Shown in pieces: positions 12,178 to 24,480 of a stretch of DNA of 64,000 bases; the first letter of the stretch is position 1; the number at the start of each line of letters is the position of its first letter. This stretch comes from Diprion similis (lineage: Eukaryota; Arthropoda; Insecta; Hymenoptera; Diprionidae): NCBI RefSeq assembly GCF_021155765.1, contig NC_060114.1, positions 6,076,001 through 6,140,000 of the forward strand. The letters are read 5' to 3'. The position numbers and the translations under genes were made by a program. The notes beneath the pieces were generated by a model. The model searched no databases, was not told where the DNA came from, and saw only the letters and a program-made list of their open reading frames with translations.

Positions 12178-12332
12178 AGCCCGTAACGTTGATATCTACT
12201 GACAGGATTTTGGCACACGGAGCATCTTTTTCTTGATCTTTGGTAGTGCCTGGCAGATTCTATACACGCGAAGAGATGTTCACCTGGCTGGAACACGTGT
12301 TTTCGATCTTTCGTCAAACACACGGCACAATC
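12178..12332 (-). pseudogene. Decayed RING-finger fragment, copy 2
   Basis: From 12332 the minus strand reads DCAVCLTKDRKHVFQ, then GEHLFACIES, then RCSVCQNPV. The frame is open here, unlike copy 1, but the C-G-H ligand is G-E-H and a second expected Cys is Ser. Zinc binding is therefore doubtful and this is most likely a relic. Its frame stays open toward 12096 without known motifs. It was duplicated together with the LRR unit. Confidence 0.6.
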
Positions 12333-13211
12333 TCTGTTTCTTTCTGTGAGATAGCAAGGTATCCACTACTTTGTGTAGTTCAAAAATTCAGTTTACAATT
12401 AGTGGTGTAACATCGAACAATTGCTCATTCCAAATGAAAATTGGAACGATTACTGTGGTGAACGATCGCTCTTTGATCGGAATAAAATTCTTCCGAGTTT
12501 CGACAGAGTGACATTTTTGCGTAATGTCAAAACGATTTGCGAACACATTTCACTGAAAGGAGTTCTGACAAGTATCATGCAAAGTATGTATAAGCTGAAA
12601 TAAAATTAGAATGAAATAGAAAATCAACGATAAAAAAAAGTCTTTCACCGCAATTTATTTAAATTCCACCAGACAGATGTTTTCGAATAATTTCCATATT
12701 TAATGATAAACGGAAATGCATTTTCATTTGTTATTGTTGAACAAATAGTAATAAGGTCCGAACGACGGACTGTAGTGGAATCCGCATAGATTTTTCATGT
12801 TTGCGCTATACCCACATGACGAGGTGAAACGGATCCGTACTTTGGTCATAGAATACGTTATCATGGATAAGCGGTTTGCTTGAACAGGGTCCAAGCGCAA
12901 TAGGGTCGGTTGTGGGTTAAGCATCTGTAATTTTAATGGACAGCGTAGTTTTTTGAATAATTTTTTATCCACGTTCCGTTACTGATCGCTCAAAACATAA
13001 TCTGGCTGAATGTGGGGTGAGAAATATTTATACACGTGGCTGTGACAGTGTTACTCTAGAAATTCTTCCGAAAAGTGATGTATTATTTCGGCGTTATTTG
13101 ATTTACGGATCACCTCTTGCGAGTAGGTATAAATCCCTGTAATAGAAAAACAAGTTCTGCCATGATAAGCGCAGCAAAGTCCAAAATGATGTTTGTGTGT
13201 GCGAGTCCTCA

Positions 13212-13218
13212 TATAAAT
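13212..13218 (+). promoter_or_regulatory. TATA box of LRR gene B
   Basis: TATAAAT, 45 bp upstream of the ATG at 13257, within a block nearly identical to the promoters of A and C. Confidence 0.6.
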
Positions 13219-13256
13219 CGCCTCCAAGCTAGTCGAGACACAGAAGGGTGTCAGTC

Positions 13257-15657
13257 ATGCTGCGATTCACCGTGTTGGTCAGTTTCGTTCTTACTTACGT
13301 GTCGGGTGATCTCGAGCCGACCTGCGAGAATCACAATGATTCCACCGAGTGTCGATTTAATGGTGTAGTAGGGCCGCCGTCGTGTACCGATGACGAATGC
13401 TACACCATGTGTTACTTCGAACGTGTTCTAATTAGCGTGACCGAAAACGAACACTGCGATTACCTTAATATTGCGGACCGTGGTTTGATATTGATTAAAT
13501 CTGGAGCGTTTGAAAATCTTTCCAGTCAATACTTAACACTGAGCGTAGACAGCTCGAATTACGTCCATTTAGACTTTCCTCTGGCTAACAAAACTAATAA
13601 CATTTCGATCTCAGAATCCGGAGTTTTTACTGGTCTGCCAATATTAAAATCTTTGAATCTAGCCGGGCAAACCGTCCAGTTGTCTTCTGAATTATTCAAG
13701 GAACTAACTGCATTGATAATTTTGAATTTGGAACAGACGGGCATCAACCACATGCCACCAGGAACCTTCAATAGATTGTCTCATTTGCAAGTGCTTATAA
13801 TTTCAAGGAATCAAATTACTGCACTTACTTCTCATTACTTCGAAGGACTGTCTCAACTGCGTCAAATGTTTCTGGATAGAAACGAGATTAACTCTATTTC
13901 AGACGGTGCTTTTGATGGGCTTCTTGAACTGATAAGGTTGGACTTGTCTCTTAACCGTATTCCAGCGATTAACCGAACCACGTTCTCCTGCCTTCCGAAG
14001 GTAACAAATATAAACCTGGCTCGGAATAAGATAGCCACCATTGCTGCTGGATCTTTTGCTAACATTACTGAATTGCGAGTACTTGAACTGAGTTGGAACG
14101 ATATCAGGGAAATTGCACACAGTACATTCCAGGGTTTGTTCAGCGTTTTCGTAACAAAGGGAATGATCCACTCAGATTTCATCTATTCGAAACACTGATA
14201 TGGGTTTGATATCAGTTCAAATAGATGAGATCGAAGTCGGTCGACACTCATGGGGTCCATCATAATAATACTCAACTTACGCCTAATTTACTCTCGAAGG
14301 TCTCTCTCAATTGTACTGGTTGAGTATTTCTGGTAACAAAATCATTCACATACCGGACGGGACTTTCGAAGGGCTGCCTGAACTGGTAGACTTGGACTTG
14401 ACTGAGAATCGCATTACGGCAATAAATTTGACAACATTTTCCGGTCTTGGACAGCTGACTGGTTTATCGCTAGGACAAAACCAAATAGTCACCATTGTTC
14501 CTGGATCTTTTGCAACCACCAGCTTATTACGAGAGCTTTGTTTGAACCAAAACAATATAGTTGAAACCCAACCCAATACTTTCAAAGGTGAGTCAATGCT
14601 TTTGCACTAAATGGATTCACCGTTACAGCTTTTATCTCCTTAAAGAACTAATTCTACAAAGCCTTGCACTGATTATAATGGTTTGATTTCAATTCGTACA
14701 GATGAAAGCGAAAGTGAAGATGTAAATACCTCTTTAGGGCTAGATGATGATTACATAATGTCAATATTTGATACATGTTTCAAGGTCTCTCTGAACTCAA
14801 ACTATTAGACATATCATCCAATGGGATTACCCACTTGCCAGAAGGGGTCTTCAATGGGCTGTTTAAATTGAATGAGTTACGCCTGGATGGAAACCGTATT
14901 TCAACAATAAATCTGACTACATTTTCCGGTCTCACGCAGTTAGCTTGTTTAAGCTTGAAAAGTAACGAGATATCCACAATATTTCCTGGATCCTTTGCAG
15001 ACGCCGGCAATCTGCAAACACTTCATCTCAGCCTCAACAAGATAGTAGGAATCAGACCTAATGCTTTCGAAGGTTCGTTGAGGCTCTCTCATTAAACGAG
15101 TTAACCGCCTTCAATTTCATTTGCTTGAAGATCTGACATTACGGAGCTTTATATTGGTTACGTCAGCAAAGTTTTGCTTCCCACAGACGAAAATGAAAGT
15201 GCGGGTTTACCTCTTTATGGTTTTATAATGATGATAATAAATTTACTTTTGTTGTGCATTCGTAGGTCTCTCTCAACTGAGACGGTTGGATATGTCTGAT
15301 AATGGGATTATCGACATACCGAAACAGGCGTTCAACGGATTGCCAAGATTGCGTGAGTTAGACCTGGAGCGGAATCGTATTACGGAAATAAATTTGACAA
15401 CGTTCTCTGGACTAGGGTTGTTAACCCTGTTGAACCTGCGAAACAACGAAATATCTACCATCGTTCCTGGGTCGTTCGCTCCCCTCGGCAATTTAAGGAC
15501 ACTTTGGTTAGCCGACAACGAGATAAAGGCACTCGAACCTTTCACATTCCAGGGTTTGGCTAATCTCAAGTTTTTATACCTCTTCACCAATTATTCTTCC
15601 TTTGTTCAGCCAAATACGTTCAGCGGCTTGCCTACATCTGTTAAAATAATGGAATAA
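13257..15657 (+). CDS. Secreted LRR protein B, 4 exons, 614 aa
   Basis: Exons are 13257-14133, 14300-14587, 14785-15072 and 15266-15657, with the same lengths and phases as copy A. The signal peptide differs only by Leu for Val at position 2. The cap has lost one Cys: A and C read IADCGL where B reads IADRGL, so one disulfide or a free thiol differs. Repeat faces diverge from A and C, for example TSHYF and RQMFLDRNEINS in exon 1. The exon-1 donor is again GTTTGT; read-through adds about 23 residues and then stops at 14196. Donors after exons 2 (GTGAGT) and 3 (GTTCGT) match the paralogues. The role is unknown; secretion and ligand binding are inferred from the architecture. Confidence 0.85.
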
Positions 15658-16640
15658 TCCTTGATTTGAGATCAATCATTTGAGAGGTTAAAGTTCGTGC
15701 AGCGTCGAATGTACTTGTGAAATTATGAAATTCACTATCTTGGCTTGTCAATCCCGGTGTCTATCTTGATATCGATCTTTGTTTAGTTGATAACAATGTA
15801 TCGCGTTGCTAATACCAAAAGGGCTTACACGTTTATACGCTCTTCTGGCTTTAGAAAGCTATCGAGAGCCAAACGGGCGCATGTGTTGTTTGATTATTTA
15901 GCTTGAAAATAAGCCTACGGATTGGTCAGCAACGGAATAAAAAATTATACACCCTTTTGGCATTAGCATCGCAATATTTATTTGCAGCTCAATAAAGAAC
16001 AGGTTTTCAGTCGGTCGGAAACGTTGAAATTAATTTCATTTCTGCATGTCTTCATCTTACGAGATTGAAACCAGCTTCTATCTCACTGTTTCGACTCCTT
16101 CCTAATTGGCCTATAATTGCGATTTGATGTGTCGTTATCGTGTGCGTCAATAATGTCTGCAGAAAAATTTCATTCAAGATGCAACAGTGTCATCGTGCGG
16201 GATTCTCCCTTCAATTCTAGTAGATTAATTAAAAGGATATGCAACTGCAGGCCTGAATTGTCGATAGGCCATATCCGAGAAGCTTTTTAAAAATATGGTG
16301 CTTTCGAAACGGTCGTTACTTTTACTGTAAGAATAGGAACTAACCGCAAGAATTATTATTAGATGCTGAAGCTTTATTCCAGGATCTTGAATAACTACAG
16401 AGATACTTGCAGATTCAAATCAATTGTTTGTGCTTGAATTTTTGAGTAAATTCGTTAGGAATAACATCAATTTTTCGCTCAAAACTTATAAAATACAGAT
16501 ACTTAATAGAATATACAGAAATTCTCCGTGATTAGTCAAATAACAATTTTGGAACTGTGACTGGAATCCAATGGGGATGTCCTAAATTTTGTTCGCGTTA
16601 TATCGCCTTCGAAAGTGATCCGGAAAAATCTTTCCAACAC
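15658..16640. other. 3' flank of LRR gene B
   Basis: Non-coding duplicated spacer that matches the flank of gene C (about 21035-21950). AATAAA sites at about 15934 and 15985 could serve polyadenylation. Confidence 0.45.
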
Positions 16641-16689
16641 CCCAAAGTGTGATAGAAACTTCGGTAAACGAAGATCTTTTTACCCAGAG

Positions 16690-17228
16690 TAAGAACTTTC
16701 GGTTCAAATATATGTCAAACAAGTCAAATAAGTGCACACGGAGAGAATCAACGGCCCGAATTACGTGTCACAACTCTAATAAATCCATTGGAGAGAAACT
16801 CATTTTTGGAGGAAAAAATTTTGACGAAAACAGCAACACAATGAACGCATAAAAAAAAAATTCATTACTAATTGAGATTTTTCATGGATCTACTGGTATT
16901 GTTTGACAGGCTTCTTAGGCATTAATAACATGCTCATTTCATTCTGAATAATCGTAGCCTTACGGACAGAATTGCTTTACGAAGAATGATGCAATTTGAC
17001 CCCTTGGTTCGAGTAGAACTGATTTGTAAAAAACGCTCGAATCAGGCGATTCAAGTGAAATGGAAATGACGACGAACGGGCAGAAATATCATTATTAGCC
17101 GTCAAATATTTTCATATGTTATATGTATTCGACTATCGCCATGAACGGAAACTGTTATGCGTCATGTTTATTTATGAAAGTTGTTGTCCAAACAGTAAAT
17201 GTGTACCCTTGTATAGTGCGTTTCAATA
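16690..17228. repeat. Distal duplicated block, copy B
   Basis: Nearly identical over about 530 bp to 22008-22545. This includes AACGGCCCGAATTACGTG and an end at CCCTTGTATAGTGCGTTTC, after which the two flanks diverge abruptly. It marks the right boundary of the B and C duplication units. No coding capacity was recognised. Confidence 0.75.
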
Positions 17229-17690
17229 TTATGATTTTTATTGCATCAATTGTAGTATTTATTTGAATTTATAAATCGAATTCAAGGTGGAATGAACAAA
17301 AATATAACATACAAGTATTATGTCATGAAATTGAAGAATGATAAATTTTTCATTTATTTGAGTTTACAATCATCTGGTCAATTCAATTTTTGACCTTATA
17401 AACTCATTCATCTATCCGCTCGGTCATTCATTCATTCAACACAAATTGTATATATATATAATAAAACGTATGTAAATATAAAATTTTACATGTGTAAATC
17501 GTTTTCTCGTGTATAAATTGTAACTGTAAAAATGTCTTTATCTAACTAAGGGAATTTGTATAGATTATCTCTCGTTTCTCAAATTATCAATTTCTGTATA
17601 GTTTTCGATTATCGTTGGTCTCAATCACAAAATTTATCTAATAATTTCTTGTCTTTTAAATGTTCTTCTTTAAAGCAGTTTAAAATCAGT
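17229..17690. other. Spacer between LRR units B and C
   Basis: Very AT-rich, with a short (AT)n tract near 17450. No gene was seen. Confidence 0.4.
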
Positions 17691-18523
17691 GAAGTAACAT
17701 CACAGAATTCCTCATTCGAAATGAAATCTGAACGATTACTGTGGTGAACGATCGCTCTTTGATCGGAATGATATTTCCCGAGTTTCAACAGAATAACGTT
17801 TTTGCGTAATGTCAAAACGATTCGCGAACACATTTCACTGGAAGGAGTTCTGATAAGTATCATGCGAAATAATCGCAGAGAAAAAAAATTGCACACCATA
17901 AGCTGGAAAAAAATTATAATAAAATAGAAAATCAACAACAAAAAACAAGTTTCTAACCGCAATTCATTTAAATTCCATTAGACAGATGTTTTCAAACAAT
18001 TTCTATTCTTAATAATAAACGGGAATGCCCTTCGAATTTGCTATTGTTGTACAAATCGTCGTAAGATTCGAACGACGGGCTAAAGTCAAATCCGGATAGA
18101 TATTTCATATTTGCGCTATACCCACATGATGACGTGAAACGAATCTGTCATTTGGTCATAGAATGCATCATAATCGATACGCGGTTTGCTTGAACAGGGT
18201 CGAAACACAATAGGGTCGATTGTGGGTTGAACATTTCTAAATTTGAAGGAAAGCGTATATTTTTTTGAACATTTTTTCATAGACGTTCTGTTACTGAATA
18301 CTGAAAATATAATCGGGCTGAATGTGGGGTCAGAAATATTTATAAATGTGGCTGCGACAGTGTTACTCTAGAAATTCTTCCGAAAAGTAATGTATTATTT
18401 TGGCGTTATTTGATTTACGGATCACCTCTTGCGAGTAAGTATAAATCCCTGTAATAGAAAAACATGTTCTTCCATGATAAGCGCAGCAAAGTCCAAAATA
18501 ATATTTGTGCACGCGAGTCCTTA

Positions 18524-18530
18524 TATAAAT
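18524..18530 (+). promoter_or_regulatory. TATA box of LRR gene C
   Basis: TATAAAT, 45 bp upstream of the ATG at 18569, in the conserved promoter block. Confidence 0.6.
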
Positions 18531-18568
18531 CGCCTCCAAGCTAGTCGAGACACAGAAGGGTGTCAGTC

Positions 18569-21034
18569 ATGCTGCGATTCACCGTGTTGGTCAGTTTCGT
18601 TCTTACTTACGTGTCGGGTGATCTCGAGCCGACCTGCGAGAATTACAATGATTCCACCGAGTGTCGATTTAATGGTGTAGTAGGGCCGCCGTCGTGTACC
18701 GGTGACGAATGCTACACCATGTGTTACTTCGAACGTGTTCTAATCAGCGTGACCGGAAACGAAGAGTGCGGTTACATTAATATTGCGGACTGTGGTTTGG
18801 TATCAATTAAACCTGGAGCGTTTAAAAATCTTTCCAGTGGATACTTGACACTGAGCGAAGATAATGCGTATTACGACAATTTGGATCTTCCTCTGTACAA
18901 CGAAACTAATAACATTTCGATCTCACAATCCGGAGTTTTTACTGGCCTGCCAAAATTGAAATCCTTGAATCTAGCCGGGCAAACCGTTCAGTTGTCTTCT
19001 GGATTATTCAAGGAACTAACTACATTAAAAATTTTGGATTTAAAACGGAATGGCATCAACCATATACCACGAGGAACCTTCAATGGACTGTCTAAATTGG
19101 AAGTGCTAATAATATCAAGGGAGGAAATTACCGCACTCACTCCTCATACCTTCGAAGGACTGTCTCAACTGGCTGAATTGCTGCTGATTAGAAACAAGAT
19201 TAACTCCATTACAGAGGGTGCTTTTGGTGGGCTTCCTAAACTGAAAAAGTTGGACTTGTCTCTTAACCGTATTTCAGCGATTAATCTAACCACTTTTTCC
19301 TGCCTTTCAATGGTAACACATATAAGCCTGTCCCAAAATAAGATAGCCACCATTGCTGCTGGATCTTTTGCAAACGTCACTGAATTGCGAATACTTGAAC
19401 TGGATCGGAACGATATCAGCGAAATTACATACAGTTCATTCCGGGGTTTGTTCACCGTTTTCGTAATGAAGTGAATGATCCACTTAGTTCTCATCTATTC
19501 GAAACGGTGATATGGATTTGATATCACTTCAAATAGATGAGATCGAAGTTATTCGACACTTGCGGGGTTTATCATAATAATACTCAACTTACGTCTAACT
19601 TGCTTTCAAAGGTCCCTCTCAGTTGTCCCGGTTGAGTTTACTTGGTAACAAAATCACTCACATACCGGAAGGGACTTTCGATGGGCTGCCGGAACTGAAA
19701 AACTTGGACTTGACTGAGAATCGCATTACGGCAATAAATTTGACAATATTTTCGGCTCTAGGACGGCTGACTGATTTATCCCTCGAAGGAAACCAAATAG
19801 CCACCATTATTCCCGGATCTTTTGCAATTACCAGCGCTTTACAATTGATTCGTTTGAACCGAAACAATATAGTCGAAATTAAACCCAATACTTTCAAAGG
19901 TACGTCAATGCTTTAGTACTCAGTGGATTCACCGTTTTAACTTTTATCTGTTCAAAGAACTGTTATTACAGAGCCTTGCGTTGGTTATGATGGTTCGATT
20001 TCAATTCCTACAGATAAAAACGAAAGTGCAGATGTACCTCTTTAAGGCTACATGATGATGACGTAGTTTTTACATTTGATACATATTTCTAGGTCTTTCT
20101 AAACTGCAAGTATTAGACTTATCATACAATGGGATTACCTACTTGCCAGAAGGGGTCTTCAATGGGCTTTTTAAATTGTTAGGGTTGTGCCTGAATGGAA
20201 ATCGTATTTCAACAATAAATCCGACAACATTTTCCGAGCTCACGGAGTTATCTTTTTTAAACTTGAAAAGCAACGAGATATCGACAATCTTACCTGGATC
20301 ATTTGCAAACGTCGGCGATGTGCTAACACTTGATCTAAGCCACAACAAGATAGTGGAAATCACACCTTATACTTTCCAAGGTTTGTTGAGGCTCCCGCAT
20401 TAAACGAGTAAACCGCCTTCAATTTCATCTGCTTGAAGATCTGACATTACGGAGCTCTGTATTGGTTATGTCCGCAAAGTTTTGTTTTCTACAGACGAAA
20501 ATGAAGGTGTAGGTTCACCTCTTTATGATTTTATAATGATTACAATAAATTTACTTTTCTTCTGCATCCGAAGGTCTTTCTCAACTGATGCGGTTGAATA
20601 TGTCTAATAATGGGATTATCGACATACCGAAACAGACGTTCAACGGACTGCCGAGTTTGTGTGACTTATACCTGGAGGGGAATCGTATTATGAAAATAAA
20701 TTTGACAACGTTTTCTGGGCTTGGGCTGTTGACCGTGTTGAACCTGCGAAACAACGAGATATCTACCATAGAACCGGGGTCGTTCGCAACCCTCGGCAAT
20801 TTGACGACACTTTGGTTAGCCGACAACAAGATAAAGGAACTTGAACCCCTCACATTCCAGGGTTTGACTAATCTCGAGTTTTTAATCCTTTCCAACAATT
20901 ATTCTTCAATCGTTCAACCAAATACGTTCAGCGGCTTGCCTACATCTGTCGAAATATTGGAACAATCTGTGATTTTGGATCACTCATTTCAATGGGCAAA
21001 GTTCGTGCTGCGCCAAATGTACTTAAAAGTATGA
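18569..21034 (+). CDS. Secreted LRR protein C, 4 exons, 637 aa
   Basis: Exons are 18569-19445, 19612-19899, 20093-20380 and 20574-21034. The signal peptide and seven-Cys cap are almost the same as in A, but the LRRs have changed at many positions. Where A and B stop after the TSVKIM segment, C has CAA in place of the stop TAA and runs on for 23 residues (from QSVILDHSFQWAKF to the end). Exon 2 opens GPSQL instead of GLSQL. The exon-1 donor is GTTTGT as in A and B; exon 2 has a better donor, GTACGT. It is an intact gene and its ligand is unknown. Confidence 0.85.
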
Positions 21035-21171
21035 AATTCTCTATTTTGGCTTATCGCACGTGGTGTCTATCTTGATTTTGATCTTCGTTCAGTTGATAAC
21101 AATGTAAATCGCGGTGCTAATTCTAAAAGGCTGTTTACGCATTTATATTTTTTTTGTGTAGTTGTATGTGT

Positions 21172-21226
21172 TTTTCCAATATTCAACTTGAATGTATTTT
21201 TCCAATATTTAACTTAAAAATATGTC
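21172..21226. repeat. Short tandem duplication after LRR gene C
   Basis: Two adjacent copies of about 28 bp beginning TTTTTCCAATATT. Gene B has only one in its flank. Confidence 0.6.
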
Positions 21227-22007
21227 TATGGAACGGTCAGCAACGGAAAAAAAAAAGTTATGCGTCCTTTTCGCATCAGCATCGTGATATTTCCCTGTAG
21301 CTAATTAAAGAACAGGTCTTAAGTCAGTCGAAAACGTTGAAATTAATTACATTTTTGTATATATTATTCTTATCAGATTGAAACGAGTTTCTGTCTCATT
21401 GTCTTGACTTCTTCCTAATTGACCTGTAATTGCGGTTTCATATGTTGTCACCGTGTGCATCAGGAATGTCTGCAGAAAACTTTCATACAAGATGCAACAG
21501 TGTCATCCTGCGGAATTCGTTCTTCAATCCTTGTAGGTTAATTGAAAGGACATGCAAGTGCAGGCCTGGATCGTAGTTAGGCGATATCCGGGAAGGCTTT
21601 TAAAGATTGGTGCTCTCGAAACGGTCGTTATTTTTTATGTAAGAATATAAATTAACCGCAAGAGTTATTAAATGTTGATGCACTATTCCAGCATTCTAAT
21701 ACAGAAATATTTATAGAGTCAAATCAGATGATTATGCATGAATTTCGGAGTAAATTCTTTAGGAATAATATCAATTTATCGCTAAGAACTTATAAAATAC
21801 ACATAAGTAGTAGAATATACAGAAGTTCTCCGTAATTCGTCAAGTAACACTTCTGGAATTGTTTCTAGAACCCACTGGGGAACTCCAAATTTTTTTTCGT
21901 GTACTGTTGACATTGAAAACGATTCGGAAAAATCTTTTCAACATCCCCAAGTACGATAGAAACTTTGGGAAAACGAATATCTTCTCATCGAAAGTAAGAA
22001 CTTTCGG

Positions 22008-22545
22008 TTCAAATATATGTCAAACAAGTCAAATAGGTGCACACAGAGAGAATCAACGGCCCGAATTACGTGTTACAACTCTAGTAAATCCATTGGAGAG
22101 AAACTGATTTTTGTAGGAAAAAATTTCGACGAAAACAGGAACACAATGAACGTATAAAAAAAAAATTGATTACTAATTGAGATTTTTGATGGATCTACTG
22201 GTATTGTTTGACAGGCTTCTTAGGCATTAATAACATGCTCATTTCATTTTGAATAATCGTAGTCTTACGGACAGAATTGCTTTGCGAAGAATGATGCAAT
22301 TTGACCCCTTGGTTCGAGTGGAACTGATTTGTAAAAAACGCTCGAATCAGGCGATTCAAGTGAAATGGAAATGACGACGAACGGGTAGAAATATCATTAT
22401 TACCCGTTAAACATTTTCATATGTTATATGTATTCGACTGTCGCCATCAACGGAAACTGTTATGCGTCATGTTTATTTATCAAAGTTGTTGTCCAAACAG
22501 TAAATGTGTACCCTTGTATAGTGCGTTTCCCTTGCAATTAGTTTC
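22008..22545. repeat. Distal duplicated block, copy C
   Basis: Near-identical partner of 16690-17228. Similarity ends at the GTGCGTTTC near 22530. Confidence 0.75.
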
Positions 22546-22821
22546 TCTGATATACGAATAATAATTGCATTAACCTAGATAAACAAATCCTTCAATTTTC
22601 GTAATAGCTGCCTTGCAATTACTGATATCTTCTGTTCTTACTATACGATTTTTCACCGATCCTGCCTCGTAATGAAACGGTAGAATAAAAAATTTCTGAA
22701 GGGACTGGACTTAGGTAATCCCAATGAAATTATAGACCCTGCTCATCTTACATAATTACAGTTTCGTTCTCCCAGCAAGGTGAAAATGAGTTCTTACCCG
22801 TATGAATGCAGTAAACACATC

Positions 22822-22945
22822 TTCTTAATCTTCTTCGGCATTTTAAATAATGGATCGCCGAAACCCTATTGCTTAGGCAACACGAGTATTATTCTGCACA
22901 CAATTTCACTGCGACTACCTGAGTGTGAAACATCAGAGCTGTACA
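22822..22945. repeat. Right bracketing block of the LRR array
   Basis: Diverged direct repeat of 6410-6530, with a second matching stretch at 23210-23270. Nothing coding was recognised from 22545 to 23800. Confidence 0.55.
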
Positions 22946-23839
22946 AATATCAGGGAATGCGTATACCAGGAATATGTAGAGAATTAGGCACGATATATGT
23001 TTCACAACACCAACAAACTTGATGAAAAAAGACTTGGGGCAAGGGATTTAAATGAATACGACCAGCGTATAAGAATTTTTTTTCTTATTACGTATTGACT
23101 CGTCTCATACGATAAATATGTACAGGTATTCTATCAGGTATCTGCGCATTCAAGGTAGACACAAGAATGTCCTGAATGAATGAAAATAAAGAAACGGCAA
23201 AGCAAAATTCTATGGAGTGTCTTTGTTCAGAATCGGGCATAGAATGGGATCGTTAAGCCTTGCTCTGCGTTTGATAGGCGTGGACTTCGATATTTGAAGA
23301 TACATAGGATAACGTTGAAATCGACCAGAGCATCCCCTCAAGACTTGTGTATACATATAGTTTCGCTCCCTCTTTTACATTTTCACCTTACCTGCAATTG
23401 CAAACTGCGGTTTTCCTAAAAGATTTCAAACGGCCACAAAAGTTCAAGCAATGCTCTGCAATAGCTGCAAAACGCTCCTTTCACATAATAAAAAAATACT
23501 CAGACGAGTTACGAATGTGTTGATCTTTGGACAAAACTTGATTCACTAAAAATACTCTAAACCGAAAGAGGACGAAACGAAATACTAATACAAACTATTG
23601 CATTTTCTGAATTATCTTTATTCCAAATTGTCTAATACCGAAACAATTGTTACTCTGTTTTGAATCCCTCTTGATATCATCTCGTTCGACATAACTAGGG
23701 AAGGTCACCGTAATTAAGATTTTTTTACTGCCTTTGGAAAGATTAAACATAGTCGATATCATGATGACAAATGTCCGGCCTGGCTTCGTGTCTTGCGGCT
23801 TGAACATTGTGGCGTTCTTTTTGCTTCAGTAAGTTATTC

Positions 23840-24062
23840 ACTCTAGTTCTCCAAATGCAATGGCCACGGATTGCAATGCTTTTTCGTATCGGTCCTTGGC
23901 ACTGATATAGATGCCTTTTTCTTCCATCAACACTCAAGTAATTCGATATTTCCGGTGGAAACAGCCGCGTCCGTAAAGATCATCCCTCGTTGTCTTTGAC
24001 ATTAACATCGATACCGCGCTTTTTCACCAACCATTGAAATGTTTCTAATTCTTCATTTGCAG
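23840..24062 (-). pseudogene. Ankyrin-repeat gene fragment, decayed
   Basis: Reading down from 24062 gives ETFQWLVKKRGIDVNVKDNEG, then after a broken codon FTDAAVSTGNIELLE, then LMEEKGIYISAKDRYEKALQ. The V-N-V-K-D-N-E-G turn and the A-A-x-x-G-N-x-E-L-L-E helix pair are typical of ankyrin repeats. In-frame stops and a shift break it into three pieces. It may be part of the same lost gene as the RING fragments, since ankyrin-RING ligases exist, but that is inference. Confidence 0.5.
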
Positions 24063-24174
24063 AATTAATTTAACCGTTTGCCTCGATCTAATAAAGATGT
24101 CAGTTGAAATTATATTCAATAATATGGGACAGATCCCTATATGAATGAGTATGGGGGTGAAATAAAGAGCCAGT

Positions 24175-24480
24175 CAAATATCAAAACCTAATCAATAAGC
24201 GGTTGCTGTGCCCAAACGTAGAATCATTTCAATATTTCAACAAGGGGTCACTTTGCCCAAACGTAGATGCAGTCAAATATTAAAATCCAATCAATCCAAT
24301 TATCATTATGTCCGAACATAAATTCATTCTGAAGATTGAAAATTCTCAATCCATTCCATGCGAATTACTATTCTCGAGCGTAATTCCAACTATCGTCTTG
24401 AGCAATTGTAATATTTAACCATAAATTCATTCTGAAGATTTTAACTTCTCAATCCTTTCCAGATTTATTTGTCTAAACGA
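24175..24480. repeat. Imperfect short direct repeats
   Basis: GCCCAAACGTAGA occurs twice (about 24208 and 24256), and ATAAATTCATTCTGAAGATT occurs twice (about 24319 and 24421), in a stretch with repeated CAATCC words. No gene was seen. Confidence 0.5.

Noticed and set aside
13862-14182. Long minus-strand frames opposite LRR exons, with counterparts in A and C
   Set aside because: They are antisense shadows of regular LRR codons (avoidance of certain codons keeps the opposite frame open), with no independent splice or motif support.
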